From an uncultured Thermoguttaceae bacterium (GTDB lineage: Bacteria; Planctomycetota; Planctomycetia; Pirellulales; Thermoguttaceae): a DNA stretch of 64,000 nt. Both the position numbers and the translations under genes were made by a program. The DNA lies in assembly GCA_938084835.1 (NCBI GenBank), contig CALKER010000011.1, positions 1 through 64,000 of the forward strand. Reading direction: 5' to 3'. The notes under the pieces were generated by a model that searched no databases, had not been told where the DNA came from, and worked only from the letters and a program-made list of their open reading frames with translations. This document shows positions 45,958 to 57,100 of the stretch, piece after piece; the first letter of the stretch is position 1, and each line of letters opens with the position of its first letter.

Positions 45958-48900
45958 TTAGTCCACAGAGGGAGTCCAAAAGCCGGTTAACTCCAAGGCG
46001 TAGTCAAACGGGTTTTGGGCCAGCTCTAAGCGGGCCCCAAATCGGCCCACGGCAACTACACGGGTTGGTCTCTCCAGCCAACAACTCGAGCGTGGCCCGA
46101 TGATTCCCACGACATTAGCAGCGGCCACAAGCCTATCTTTTGCAGAAGAGTCGTACACGATGCTCGTTATGCCTGCTTTTGGTGCGGCTTGGATGCGAAC
46201 CTGGCTGATGCCGGAAAACTGCCAATCACCTTGCGGACCAACAAGGCGCACCCACTCGGGGGAGAGCACAACGTGGCTGACCCACGACGGAGCGCGAACA
46301 AGCGCCTGATCGGCACCACCTTGTTGGGCGTAGATGCGCAGTACATCAAAACCCTTGGCCACCACAACCCCTCGCACAGTGACCAATTCCACCCAATTAT
46401 CGCCCAGGCGGAAAAGGTCATCACTGGGCGAGTCAAAAATGCGGATGATATCGCCGGAGCCAGCCGTGGCTGTCACGATGACCTGGGCGAAACCTTGTAC
46501 CCGCGTATACGCGCCGGGGGTCGTAAGGGTCACATATCCACTAGTGATAACCGCTGAGTCGGTCCCCGGTGAGTCATACAGTTTGGCAACGTCTGCACCG
46601 TAGGAAGATCGGGCTATGACCCAGCGAAATCCCTCAGCCCGTTGGAAATATCCGGGACCTCGCATGGCGGCATATCGTGGCGTGGATGTAAACGAGTCCT
46701 CACCCGGGCCATCTTGGAAATAGATGGCATCAGTGCCACCAACCGACGAGGTGGTTAAGATAGTGGCAAATCCCCGCACAGCGACCATCACCCGCTGGCC
46801 GTAAAGGGTGGCTTCCCTTGGGCGGAGGAAGATCCGGTCGTTGCCTGGGGTGTCGCCAAGTTGGGCTATAGTGCTCGGTCCAGCCCCCGCCCACACATCG
46901 ATTCGTTCGAATCCCTTGAGGTTGATCGCCACTTCTGCGGTAACAAACTGGGCCCCCACGTGTGTAAACACAAAACGATCGGATGGGCTATTTCCGTAGA
47001 TCCGGGCTGAGTCGGTCGGTCCCCCGGCAACAAGCGAGATGCTGGCCACGTGCTTTGCGGCGACCCAAAGCCCGGTGTGCCCGATCAGGGCCTCGCCATT
47101 GCGAAAAACGAAGGACGTAGCTCCCAAAGCGGAAGTCCAATAAAGTTGGTCCCGCCCTCCTTTTCCTACGATTTCAATCGATGTGGCAGCGCGCCTTGGC
47201 AACGTGTACTCCACTCCATTGATGGCAACATGCAGGTCTTGTCCCACCGCGATTTGAACGACATCATCTTTGGGAGAACCAAAGACCTGAACTTTTCCGT
47301 CAGAAAAGCTTAGAAGGTTGACCGCGCGGAGGGAAACGACTTGGCCCTGTCCTGTTAAGCGCATCAAGTACTCGCGCTGCGCAATGACTTCGGTATCTAA
47401 GCGGCAAGTGCCGAAGGGGGAATACGCGCGTGCCAGCCGCTGTCCGGAGGCATCGAAAAGATCGATCTGAATCGGCAAATTTTCAAGGGCCGAGGTGGCC
47501 TCCGCGGTGAAACTCCCCGAATGTGCCGCGCGGAAGCGCCACCAGGTTCCGCTGCCCGGCGCAGCAATTTGTTGCTCTTCGAGCCAGTGAAGAATGCCAA
47601 GGTTTTCGCCCCTTTCACCCTGGCCGATTGGTGCCAGGAGAAAGTTATATGAAGAGTCGGCCAGGTGTGGCTGTGGCAGGATGGGATAAGCTTCGCCAAT
47701 CGGCGCCACGACAAACCACCCGACAGGTGGCTCCACGCACAAAGCACCGGTGCTGGCGGCAACCTGCGGGAGGAAAAACACCCCATCACCATCTGTGAAG
47801 GTCGTCGGTTCGGCGTACCCCAAGGAAAGATTCCATCCATGAAGGATGCCGGAATCGCGAGTGGATACATCAACAATCTCCAAAACCCACACTCCTTGAG
47901 CTGGCTCACCCTCAAAGGCACGAAGTGCTTGGGCCGGGTGAATGTCGCCGCTAATGTGTCGCTGCTGGGGGGAAATGGTCCGCAGGGCATCGTCGCGAAA
48001 GGTAACATCGCGGAGTACGCCAGCTCCTAACGGGGGCCGGGAAAGAAGCTTTACACGCGTGCCAGAGGGACTAATCAACGAGATCTCTAAGTCGTGGAGA
48101 AACTGATGCTCAAGCGAAAGGGACACAAAAATCTGTGTTATTTGTCCTGGGGCATCCACTTCGACTGTGGCCCGGAGGGTACCCAGGTCGGGAATTGGCG
48201 TTGGTTGTCCCGACCAACGGTAAAGCGACGAGCCTTCGTTGAATGTGCGGTCATTGTTTGTGTCAACAAACACCCGCACGCCGGCGATACCCCCCGCGGT
48301 TGAGTCAACGGAGGCAGTCCCAGGGATGTCGGCCAGGACCCTTCCAGAGATGTGACCGGGTGTGCCAGAGGGGTCACGGGGCCCTATCTGAAGTGGTAAC
48401 TCAGGATCGCCGAGAAGAATCGTAGTAAAGTGAATCCATCGATAGACGCCCGTATCCCCCACGCGGAAAAGATTGTCAAGCTTGGAATCATGATGGGCCA
48501 GACCAAGGTGAACAAACTTTTCGTTAAACAAGGCATCGAAAAACTCGTAGGCGTAAAAATGGTTCCCCCCAGGGGTGGGTCCCGGAACATACCAGCCGAA
48601 TCGCGTGTTCATCACCGCGGCAACAGCACTTGCGGGAGCCACCACGTGGGCTTCTCCGATGGCAAGATCGTACAAGTCGAAAGCGCCTGAATAGCACCCC
48701 TGGGAGTAGAAAACATAAGGCATGGAGTTAGTTAACGATTGCACATTGGCCACGGTCAATCGGGCATTCCAGTGGGCACTTGCATGGCCCAAATGATGCA
48801 CCAGATGGGGAGACTGGTTGAGAAGCCCGCGCAGTTCTTCGCCGCTCCAGCGGCCGTCGCGGTCGTAACGCTCAATGGCAGTCCAATCCCCCGGGAGGGT

Positions 48901-50613
48901 TTCGCGACGAATCGCTTCTCCGGAGATGCTTCCATCGGTCCGAGAATCAAGCTCTTCCCCCAGCCACAGCACGGTGGTTCGCTGAGGATGGGCGTAGGAC
49001 TCGTAGCGAATGACTTTATCAACGAAATATACGGCTTCCGTCCAGGAACTTACAGGCGCACGGCCGACGAAGACCTCGGGCACGAGATCGATATCCCTTC
49101 TCCCGATGCCGTCAACAGGTTCTCCCCAGATGCCATTGCGATTTCCGTCCCATGGGCCATCTAGGCAGGCGTAGTAGAGATCTGTGGCAAGTGATGTGTC
49201 CACGATCGAACTAACACGGGCATAAACCCCGCGAGTAGGAATGATCTCCACATCGCCCCCCAGAAGAATCCAGCTTGTCCCCCAGTGGAGGTAAGCCTCG
49301 CTAATGAACTGCCGAATGCGGTCGGCCAAATCGCCGGATTCTGTGCCGGTATATCGGCTACCAATAAGCTCGATAGTGACGATGGTGGCAGAAAGGCCCC
49401 GGCTCTTTTTGTGGTCCACCAATCGCTCGAAAACCGCCTGTAGCTGCTCAGAGGTGATTACTACATATTCGAAATGGCCCGCCCACGGAAGCCTGGGGGA
49501 TTGCGCGGGGACGGTAGCTGTTACGTACGTGGTAATCGCAGCTGGGTTGTCCACATAAGATGCTATTAGACTGATGTCCTCGGGCAATAAGCGTAGCGTG
49601 TGAGGGAGGAGGTCCCGATTTTGACCGTCATTCTGTGATATGGCACCAGCAGTGGATGAAATCTGCGGGATTGTTGACGAACTGGCAGTAATCTGGAGGG
49701 TCATTTCCTCATGGTAAATCAGCGTTGCCCAGGTATCATCCCAGTGAACCGGAAACACCTGAATGGTGGCGAAGGTAAAACCGCGAAACGTATGAAGCTG
49801 ATACCGCACAGGAGTCAGAGACGTGAGGACGTCCGTGGGTAAACCGGTCCAACTCGCAGCTCCCTCGGTGGTTTGCGAGCCGACCACGGCCATTGGGGTC
49901 AGCACAGCCGTGGGCAGAACCGATAAAGGCTGGGCTTGCGAGGAAAAATGCACGGTGATTGTCAGGGAGTCACTGCGTGCCGGCAGGAGGAGCGTCGACA
50001 CCCGTACAGGAACGACGGGTTCGCCAGGCTGGAGCCATAGTGACTCGCTTGCGAGTGTCACAAACCCACCTTGTGGGGCTAAGTGGAAGGAGGGTAACCC
50101 CTGGAAGCGAAAGCTAAGCCGCGATACAAGGGCGTCGCCCTCAGTGCGGAAGTCGTCAACGGCGTCGGCGCCTCGCGGTCGCGACTGAACCTGCCAGCCG
50201 TCAGCCACCAGCGCGGAGGGCCAAGAATAATCTGCATGTGCGGGAAGCCTCTCAGCCGGCCAAAAATGTTGCCCCCCTTCCGCCAAAAGGCCGAAAAGGC
50301 CGTAACCCCCCGGACCAACCGAAAGGAAAAGGCGATCTTCGAGTTGTTCAACAAAGCGGGTGTGTTTCCGGCCCTTGAGCCGCCCATCCTGTTGCCGCCT
50401 GGTTCGAAGGGTCAACAGTCGCTTTTGCTTATTCCGAGGAGATTCCGCACGTTCTGTGGTTTTTGCACATGGCGGAAAAACAAGTGCCTGAAATCCTGTC
50501 ACTATTCCGCTGCAACGGTTTTGACTCCTGCTTCCCAGCCATTTCTGCAGAATTCTGCCGTGGCCACGGCCCTTGACTAGCGCCGTGGGCGCCGACAAGT
50601 GAGAGCGATCCAT
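45958..50613 (-). CDS. Secreted C25 (gingipain-like) cysteine peptidase with P domain and repeat tail
   Basis: 1551 residues; the ATG at 50613 has GAGG six bases upstream. The N-terminus is long and basic and ends in the LEPR-XLL-type motif EQLEDRLFLS (residues 91-98), typical of large exported planctomycete proteins. A gingipain propeptide-like region is followed by the C25 catalytic domain (about 380-720): catalytic His610 in VHHLGHASAHW and Cys640 in SQGCYSGAFD, 30 residues apart as in gingipains. A proprotein-convertase P domain follows (LRATVEVDAPGQITQIFVSL, HDLEISLISPSGTRV, GVWVLEIVDVS). The last ~450 residues are a repeat tail shared with the giant protein upstream, ending DYALELTGFW. 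Probably cell-surface bound. Confidence 0.85.
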   Translation of the reverse strand: MDRSHLSAPTALVKGRGHGRILQKWLGSRSQNRCSGIVTGFQALVFPPCAKTTERAESPRNKQKRLLTLRTRRQQDGRLKGRKHTRFVEQLEDRLFLSVGPGGYGLFGLLAEGGQHFWPAERLPAHADYSWPSALVADGWQVQSRPRGADAVDDFRTEGDALVSRLSFRFQGLPSFHLAPQGGFVTLASESLWLQPGEPVVPVRVSTLLLPARSDSLTITVHFSSQAQPLSVLPTAVLTPMAVVGSQTTEGAASWTGLPTDVLTSLTPVRYQLHTFRGFTFATIQVFPVHWDDTWATLIYHEEMTLQITASSSTIPQISSTAGAISQNDGQNRDLLPHTLRLLPEDISLIASYVDNPAAITTYVTATVPAQSPRLPWAGHFEYVVITSEQLQAVFERLVDHKKSRGLSATIVTIELIGSRYTGTESGDLADRIRQFISEAYLHWGTSWILLGGDVEIIPTRGVYARVSSIVDTSLATDLYYACLDGPWDGNRNGIWGEPVDGIGRRDIDLVPEVFVGRAPVSSWTEAVYFVDKVIRYESYAHPQRTTVLWLGEELDSRTDGSISGEAIRRETLPGDWTAIERYDRDGRWSGEELRGLLNQSPHLVHHLGHASAHWNARLTVANVQSLTNSMPYVFYSQGCYSGAFDLYDLAIGEAHVVAPASAVAAVMNTRFGWYVPGPTPGGNHFYAYEFFDALFNEKFVHLGLAHHDSKLDNLFRVGDTGVYRWIHFTTILLGDPELPLQIGPRDPSGTPGHISGRVLADIPGTASVDSTAGGIAGVRVFVDTNNDRTFNEGSSLYRWSGQPTPIPDLGTLRATVEVDAPGQITQIFVSLSLEHQFLHDLEISLISPSGTRVKLLSRPPLGAGVLRDVTFRDDALRTISPQQRHISGDIHPAQALRAFEGEPAQGVWVLEIVDVSTRDSGILHGWNLSLGYAEPTTFTDGDGVFFLPQVAASTGALCVEPPVGWFVVAPIGEAYPILPQPHLADSSYNFLLAPIGQGERGENLGILHWLEEQQIAAPGSGTWWRFRAAHSGSFTAEATSALENLPIQIDLFDASGQRLARAYSPFGTCRLDTEVIAQREYLMRLTGQGQVVSLRAVNLLSFSDGKVQVFGSPKDDVVQIAVGQDLHVAINGVEYTLPRRAATSIEIVGKGGRDQLYWTSALGATSFVFRNGEALIGHTGLWVAAKHVASISLVAGGPTDSARIYGNSPSDRFVFTHVGAQFVTAEVAINLKGFERIDVWAGAGPSTIAQLGDTPGNDRIFLRPREATLYGQRVMVAVRGFATILTTSSVGGTDAIYFQDGPGEDSFTSTPRYAAMRGPGYFQRAEGFRWVIARSSYGADVAKLYDSPGTDSAVITSGYVTLTTPGAYTRVQGFAQVIVTATAGSGDIIRIFDSPSDDLFRLGDNWVELVTVRGVVVAKGFDVLRIYAQQGGADQALVRAPSWVSHVVLSPEWVRLVGPQGDWQFSGISQVRIQAAPKAGITSIVYDSSAKDRLVAAANVVGIIGPRSSCWLERPTRVVAVGRFGARLELAQNPFDYALELTGFWTPSVD
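45961..47330 (-). repeat. C25 protein repeat tail (YDSP/GF..V units)
   Basis: This section encodes about seven ~50-60-residue units with the pattern GxDxAxxYDSPxxD, then a Y/T strand and GFxxVxA. Clear units contain AKLYDSPGTDS, IRIFDSPSDD and IYFQDGPGED. It opens with KVQVFGSPKDD and NGVEYTLP, which match VYFYGTAAPE and NGVEYRFP in the giant protein's tail. Confidence 0.7.
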
Positions 50614-51188
50614 GGCTCACCTCGCCCAGCCCATTTGACAAGTAAAAGGTCGACAAAAGTGAACCCCATTGGCCCATCATGGAGGAAGATCGAGCGTCAC
50701 AGCCGGCAACGCCCCTGGCATGGACAGCCGTCTTTCCTCGCAAGAGAAGTAAACGCGAAAATCAAAACCATAAGGGTTTTTCCATGACTAGGAGAGGATC
50801 AACCGATCCTACCGTAATATAGGTCGCAAAACGGCGGCAAAGGAAGGCACTCGGCGCATAAACAGCCGGCGAAAAATGTGGCGAAAAGAAAAATGCGGAA
50901 AAAGAGTTCGATTTATGTTTAGGGATGGGACGATCGGTTCCTCGATGTGTCGGAATGTCCTCCCTCAAAAACGCCGTTGTCAAAAAGCAACAGCTGTTTC
51001 CTGGGCTCAACAAAAAGCCCACCGCTTCCGTTGCGGTGGGCCAATCGGCGCTTTTGCCAGCAACTCATGCAGGAGGCGGCTTACTTGTCGGCTCGTCCAA
51101 GGCCCGGTTGATTTCAGCCCGCGGGCATGCTGGCCACAAAGTCAACTGCTCGGCTTTGATGACAAAACGGGCAAAACACTTGGGTGTT
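50614..51188. other. Intergenic between giant protein and C25 genes
   Basis: It holds the intrinsic terminator at 51012-51041 for the giant gene. The C25 promoter must lie at about 50620-51010, but no clear -35/-10 pair is seen. Confidence 0.5.
51012..51041 (-). terminator. Intrinsic terminator of the giant-protein gene
   Basis: On the minus strand GCCCACCGC, loop AACGGAA, GCGGTGGGC, then TTTTTG: a perfect nine-pair stem with a T-tract, 148 bases after the giant gene's stop. Confidence 0.88.
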
Positions 51189-54100
51189 TTAATCCCTCCA
51201 GGAGCCGAAAGTTTCCAATGCGAAATCGAGTGCTCCGATGATTTCCTTAGTGTCTACACCGGGATCACTTCCGTAGGCTTCCACCCTGTCGAAGTTGATA
51301 GCCCATAACTCGTAGTCAACAAGGCTATTGCTGACTTTAGCCCAATTGCCCTGGGCCTGGAGATGATCACCGGCCCAAGCCAGGGCCATATCGTACAGCT
51401 GGGCCAGATCGTACCCGGAAGTGGCATTGCCCACGACCTTACTGAAGCCCACAGCCTGGTTATCGTAGCCGGCTCCGTACATTCTCCCTTCGAAGGGCTT
51501 GGCCACGAAACGATCGTCGCCCAGCGAATCGTAAAAGATGGCGTGATCATTACCTCCGCGGGAGTAAGCGGTCACATAGCGGAAGCCCTCTACCTGGACC
51601 TGGTAGTTAATGCCCACCATTAAGGCGTAGGTGGGATAAGCGAGGAACGACTCCGCCTGGGCCGGATCGTCATACAAGCGACCGCGATCGTTGCCGCCGC
51701 GAGCAATTGCCTGAACATTCCGGAAACCGAAAACCCGGTGGTTAAACGTATCGCCGTAGTAAACGGCATATGTAGGAGTGGCCTCGAAACGATCGAACCG
51801 AGCCGGATTATCGTACAAAATGGCCGTGTCACTACCGCCTCTCGACTCAGCGGTTACATAGCGGAATCCCTGCAACTGGATGCGGTATCCGCTGCCGGCC
51901 AATTCTACATTACCCGGCTGAGCTACAAACACATCGACCCCTATCGGATTGTCATAGAGGGTCGCTCCGTCATTCCCGGTTGTGGCGTAGGCCACCACAT
52001 CGGCAAAGTCGCGGGCAAAGACGTAGAAGCCAGCACCGGAGATCCGGGCATAAGTCGGATCGGCTACCACCCAGTCGCGGGTGGCCGGATTGTCATAGAG
52101 GATGGCTTTGTCGCCGGATCCGTTTCCGTAGGCATAGGCCCAACGGAAGTTATCCGCCTGGATGAAGTAGCTTCCGCCATCCAACTGGACGGAAGTAGGC
52201 GTACCCACAAATGTTTCGGCCACGGCAGCGGAGCCGTAAAGCCGTACCACGTCGGCCCCTTCACCCGGATTACCGCGGATGTGGACCCGCGGGAAATTAT
52301 TGACGCGATTGACCACGGCTCCGGTGGTCATTTGCACATAGCTTGAGGTTCCCACTACCGTGTCCTTAACGCCGGGCGTTGCCGACAGGACCGCTTGGTC
52401 GTTGCCACCGCGGCCATTGACCGTTACGTTTTCCGCCTGGGTGACTACAACCAAGAAGTTTGCCCCTGTGAGCATCGCGAAGCCGGATCGCAATTCGACG
52501 GTCTCGGCACCGCTTGTTCCGTTGAGAATCGCCACGTCTTGCCCAGCGCCAGCGGCGAAGACGAAGGCATCTACCTCCGAAGCCGGGAATCTGTACTCCA
52601 CACCGTTGTACACAACCCGGTGTTGACCGCCGGGACTGGCGGTAGGTGTAAATTCGAACCTCTCTGGCGCCGCCGTGCCGTAGAAGTACACCGTGCGCCC
52701 TTGCCGCGCGAGTCCCGTAGGAGCTGAGGCCACAATCTGTACTTGATAATCTTCCACCTCACCATTGAGGGCCGACCCGAAGTAAAGGAGCCCGCCTGTG
52801 GTGCTGAAGCGGAATCGTGCAAATGTATTTCCTAATTCAGCCCAGCTGGGGACTGTGAAACTTAGCATGTTCACGCCGGGCCAGAGAGGTTGGCTGGTGA
52901 AAATCTGCTCACCGGCATCTACGACGCTGAGCGGGTCGGTAGGATTACCCCAGCGGCCATTTCGGTTAAAGTCGACCCAAGCGTCTAAATAGCCGGCCAC
53001 CGAGGCCCGTACGGCCACCTGGGCTACCTGACCCGGTATCAGCGGTGTGAGGAAGACCACACCGTCTTCGTCGGGCAGGTTGGTTTGGTCATCCCCCAAG
53101 GCATCAGCGGAGGCCAAGCCATCGCGCTCGCCGTCCACCTGCCAACCCAGATAGACAGTCGGATCAATCGCATGCCGCGCACCATCGTCGGCCAACAACG
53201 TACGGTAGGAAGCCGGGGCATCACCAAAATCCCACCCAAGCCCACGGTCATCATCATTGAGGATCCACACCCGCACCTCGGAGGGATTAAGCACCACCGA
53301 GCCAGTTCCCAAAGCAGGCACTTCCGCGGCGGAAATGCGGACCCAGAAGTATTCATCCGACTCTACCCGATCGTCGCCAACGATGGTCACGCCAACCGGT
53401 GTCACAATCCGTGGTGACTCATACTGGGCAACGCAAATCTCGTAATCCACACCGTCCCAGTTCCGCCACGTGACGTAGTCCCCCGAAATTAGGGGATACC
53501 AATCGGTCGCCGGATGTCGCGAGATATTTTGGGCCACACCCGCGGTCGACAAGTCGTATACAAACACCTCGAAGTTGCTACCAATTCGGGCATGCCACAC
53601 CACCCGATGACCATCGATCTTCGGGAACTGGTTGTCATATGGGTTGGCAGAAATGTTGGTTGGGGGCAGGCCGAGCTCCAGCTCCTCCAAATTCATGTAG
53701 TAGATTTGCCACGTGGTGCCCACCCTAGTTTGCCATACCACGTGATTACCCGACAAAGCGGGAGACACATCGGCCACAGTGTTATTGGTGAGCTGGCGGG
53801 AGACTCCGGTGGCAAGATTGTGAACCCAAATTTCGTAATCATTTCCGTCAAACTGTTCCCATACCACCCACTGACCATGAATCCGCGGGGCGCGATCAGC
53901 AGTGGTGTTATTGGTCAGTCGACGGGTGCCGGCGATCGCATCCCAGATGTAGATTTCCTCGTCGAACCCATCCCAACCGGACCATACCACATGCGGGCCA
54001 AAGGTCTGCGGTGCGAAGTCGCCGAAGGGATTACCCGAGATATTTCGCGGCGGCTGGGTGACTCCCCACGTGCTGTTCACCCACGCCTTGTAATTGAAGA

Positions 54101-57100
54101 CAAAGACTTCGCTGTTGGAAGCTGTGACCTGACCCACCCACACCACGTAGGTGTCATCAATTTGCGGCGAGGATTCGTTGAAGGTGTTGTTCGTAAGCTG
54201 AATGGCAGGAGAAATAAACCCACGTCCACGCTCGTACACACGGAGGAATACTTCTGTATCCGTTTGTCCGGGCGTTTGGTCTTGACCGATCCACACCAAA
54301 TAAGCCCGGTCTCCATCTTCGTACACGGTGGGGAATCGGTCATCCACGGAGTTATTCGTAACCCGATGGACCGAATCGGTCTTGAGGTCGTACAGCCAAA
54401 TTTCCCAATCGCCGCCTTCAGCCGGCGGGTCGAGAACTTGATAAACCAGGATGTGTCCAGACAGGCCGTAGTCGTAGTCCCCGCGGTCGTTACTGGTAAG
54501 GACCCGCACCGGCCATCTGCTCTGAGGTGGCAGGTCCGCCGTCAACTGCAAGGCCTGCGCTATGGGAAGATAGTCGTTGTCCACGGCAGTGGCAGTGCCG
54601 TCGGCGGTTAAAAGCACAAGGTCGATGGGCGCGCCGAAGGATCGCTCCCACACCAAATTCAGTTCTACCTCGGTGAATTGACCGTTTTGGCCTTCCAGGA
54701 CGCGGACATCGTTCCATGAGAGGATTGGGCGGAGGAAATTGCCGAAATCGATACGGCTTATCACCGCCCCAGCATCGAGGTTCACCGTGTACGAGCCATC
54801 GGGATTGACGCGGGCCGGTCCACCCGGCAAGAAGCTCGTCAGTCGATCCACGGTTAAGGTGCGACCACGGAGGATTACCTCAGTGTCCGCCGCTACTGCC
54901 CAGATGTTCAGACCGAGAGCGGCGGCCTGGGTTTGCACGGCTGTGGCAATAGCGGCAGCAACTTCTGCCGGTGTGCGACCTGCTACCGGGATCAGCACAT
55001 GGCCCCGGCCCGGGTAAGAGGAAGCACCGTCCCAATCGAACTCGAAGGTCACCTGGCCCCGGCCATCTCCGACCGAGAAAATCGAACCTTCGGGGATGGT
55101 GCTACCGGCAAGTGCGGTGAAGCGAACCGTCCACGGATAATCCTGGGGGAAGAGGATGACGGGATCACCAGTGATGACAACCTCATCCCCTTCTGCTCCG
55201 GCCTGGAGAATCAACCCCCGGGTGCCGCGAGCCGTGTTCACCGCTGTGGTGATCGCTTCGGCCACTTGGTCCGCTGTGGTCAGGCCGGCTATATTCACCG
55301 GGATCACCCCCGGATCGCTCAGCAACCCATTACGATCGAATTCAAAGGTGTGAACTCGCCGGCCGTCAAAGATCCTCAATTGGTCGCCGTCCCGCAGCTC
55401 GCTGGGCGGAACCGCCACGACCCGAAGATCACCCGAAGCCAGATAACCCACGGCACCCCACCGCGGGTTGGTTTGTATCCACTCTTGCCACTCTGGTGAT
55501 GTCAGATCCTCTCGGATGACATAGGTGCCGGGGGGCAAGGGGCCAAAGCGGAATCGGCCGGATTCGTCCTCCAAGGTGCCGCGCAAATCGCGCTGCGCCA
55601 CCACCGTCCATTCACCGGGATCCCGCACGCCATTGTTATTAGCGTCAATGTACACCACGCCTCCCGGAATTCCGTATTCCGGTCCGTGTGGTCGGCCAGT
55701 GTTGGGGTCGATTCTTACGCCGAGGACCTGCTGAGCCACAAGCTCATCCAATCCGGTTTGGCTGGTTGGTCGGAAAATGCGGGCATACGTGAAGTTATTG
55801 CCGGCGTTGAACCCGATCTCCGCTCCCGGGTCCCCGTAGCCGCCGGTCCGCACCCAAGTGCCGGTCTCGGGATCGAAATAATCCCCGGTCGTCCACTGCA
55901 GGTTCCAGTAGACGAATCCCACCACATCGCCAAGGGGGTCATCTTCGATGTAAACGCCGAAGGTATTTCGCCGTGATAGAAGTGGCAAGTTGAGCGGATC
56001 GTATCGATTGTAAAAGCCCACATCAACCCACGTCACCTGCACAAACGGATTGCCTGTGAGCGGGTTGGTGCCGCGGGAAAGTTCCACACGCCCACCACCC
56101 AGTCGCAAGTCAACATCGGCCCAGAAGGGCGCAATCATCGGAATGCTTTCTGGGAATCCTGCCAAATCGAAGGCGCTTACCGGCGAGCCAAACGAGATCG
56201 CTCCGTTTTCACTCACGTAAAACTGCGTGTAGATGGCTCCGTAATAAGCGAACTCGAATCCCAGGTCGATCGGTCCAACTGTGGCGTTAAACCCGCCGGT
56301 TAGGATGGGGGTGCCGGAGCCTGGAGCTGTGGGCTGGATAATGGGCTGGAAGACATTCGGCCACCATTGCCAGATTCCGTCGGCGTTGGCATCGTTGAAC
56401 TTGGTACCCTGGATCACACCCTGAAGGCTTTCCACAAACAGGGCGTGGTCCTCAACTTCGCCGTCTGGGGCGCGGCCTACCGGGGCCAGTACCGCCTGGC
56501 GATCACTCGAATACCGCAACCGTAGGAAGGTGACACCTTCGGCCGCCGAGGCGGGTACATGCACATCGAAAACAAACGGCGCCGAATCGTCCGCGATGTA
56601 AACACCTTGGACGACATGCTCGCGGACATACTGGCCGGTGAGCGGATCGAGGTAATCGCTGAAGACGCCGTCACCATTAAAGTCAATCCACGCACTGAGG
56701 TATCCGGTCCCAGTGACGGCCACTTCGAATCGCCCAATCTCTCCGCGGTAGAGAATGCCCGGACGGAACTGGCCGGCCACCAGGGTGCCGTAGCTTAAAA
56801 GCCCATCTTCATCCTGTTCTCCGGTGAAGTCATCTCCCACAGCCGCCTGATCCACCAGAGCGTCCGGCTCGGCATCGCCCGGCGCGTAACCTAAATACAC
56901 ACCTGTGGGGACCAGCAAATGTCGCGGGCCGTCATCCGCCTTCAACGTGCCGTAACTAGCCGGAGCATCACCAAAATCGAGGATGGGTGCCCGGACTTCA
57001 ACCCGGTGGTCCTCCACCTCTCCATTCGGATCCGGCCCGGCAGGATCTGGATTCCCTCCGTAGGGGAGCAAGTAACGAACATTGCTGCTAAAGCGCAGCC

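Noticed and set aside
53514-54611. Long plus-strand frame (365 codons) opposite the giant gene, and others like it
   Set aside because: They are antisense shadows of the repetitive giant gene with no independent protein features.
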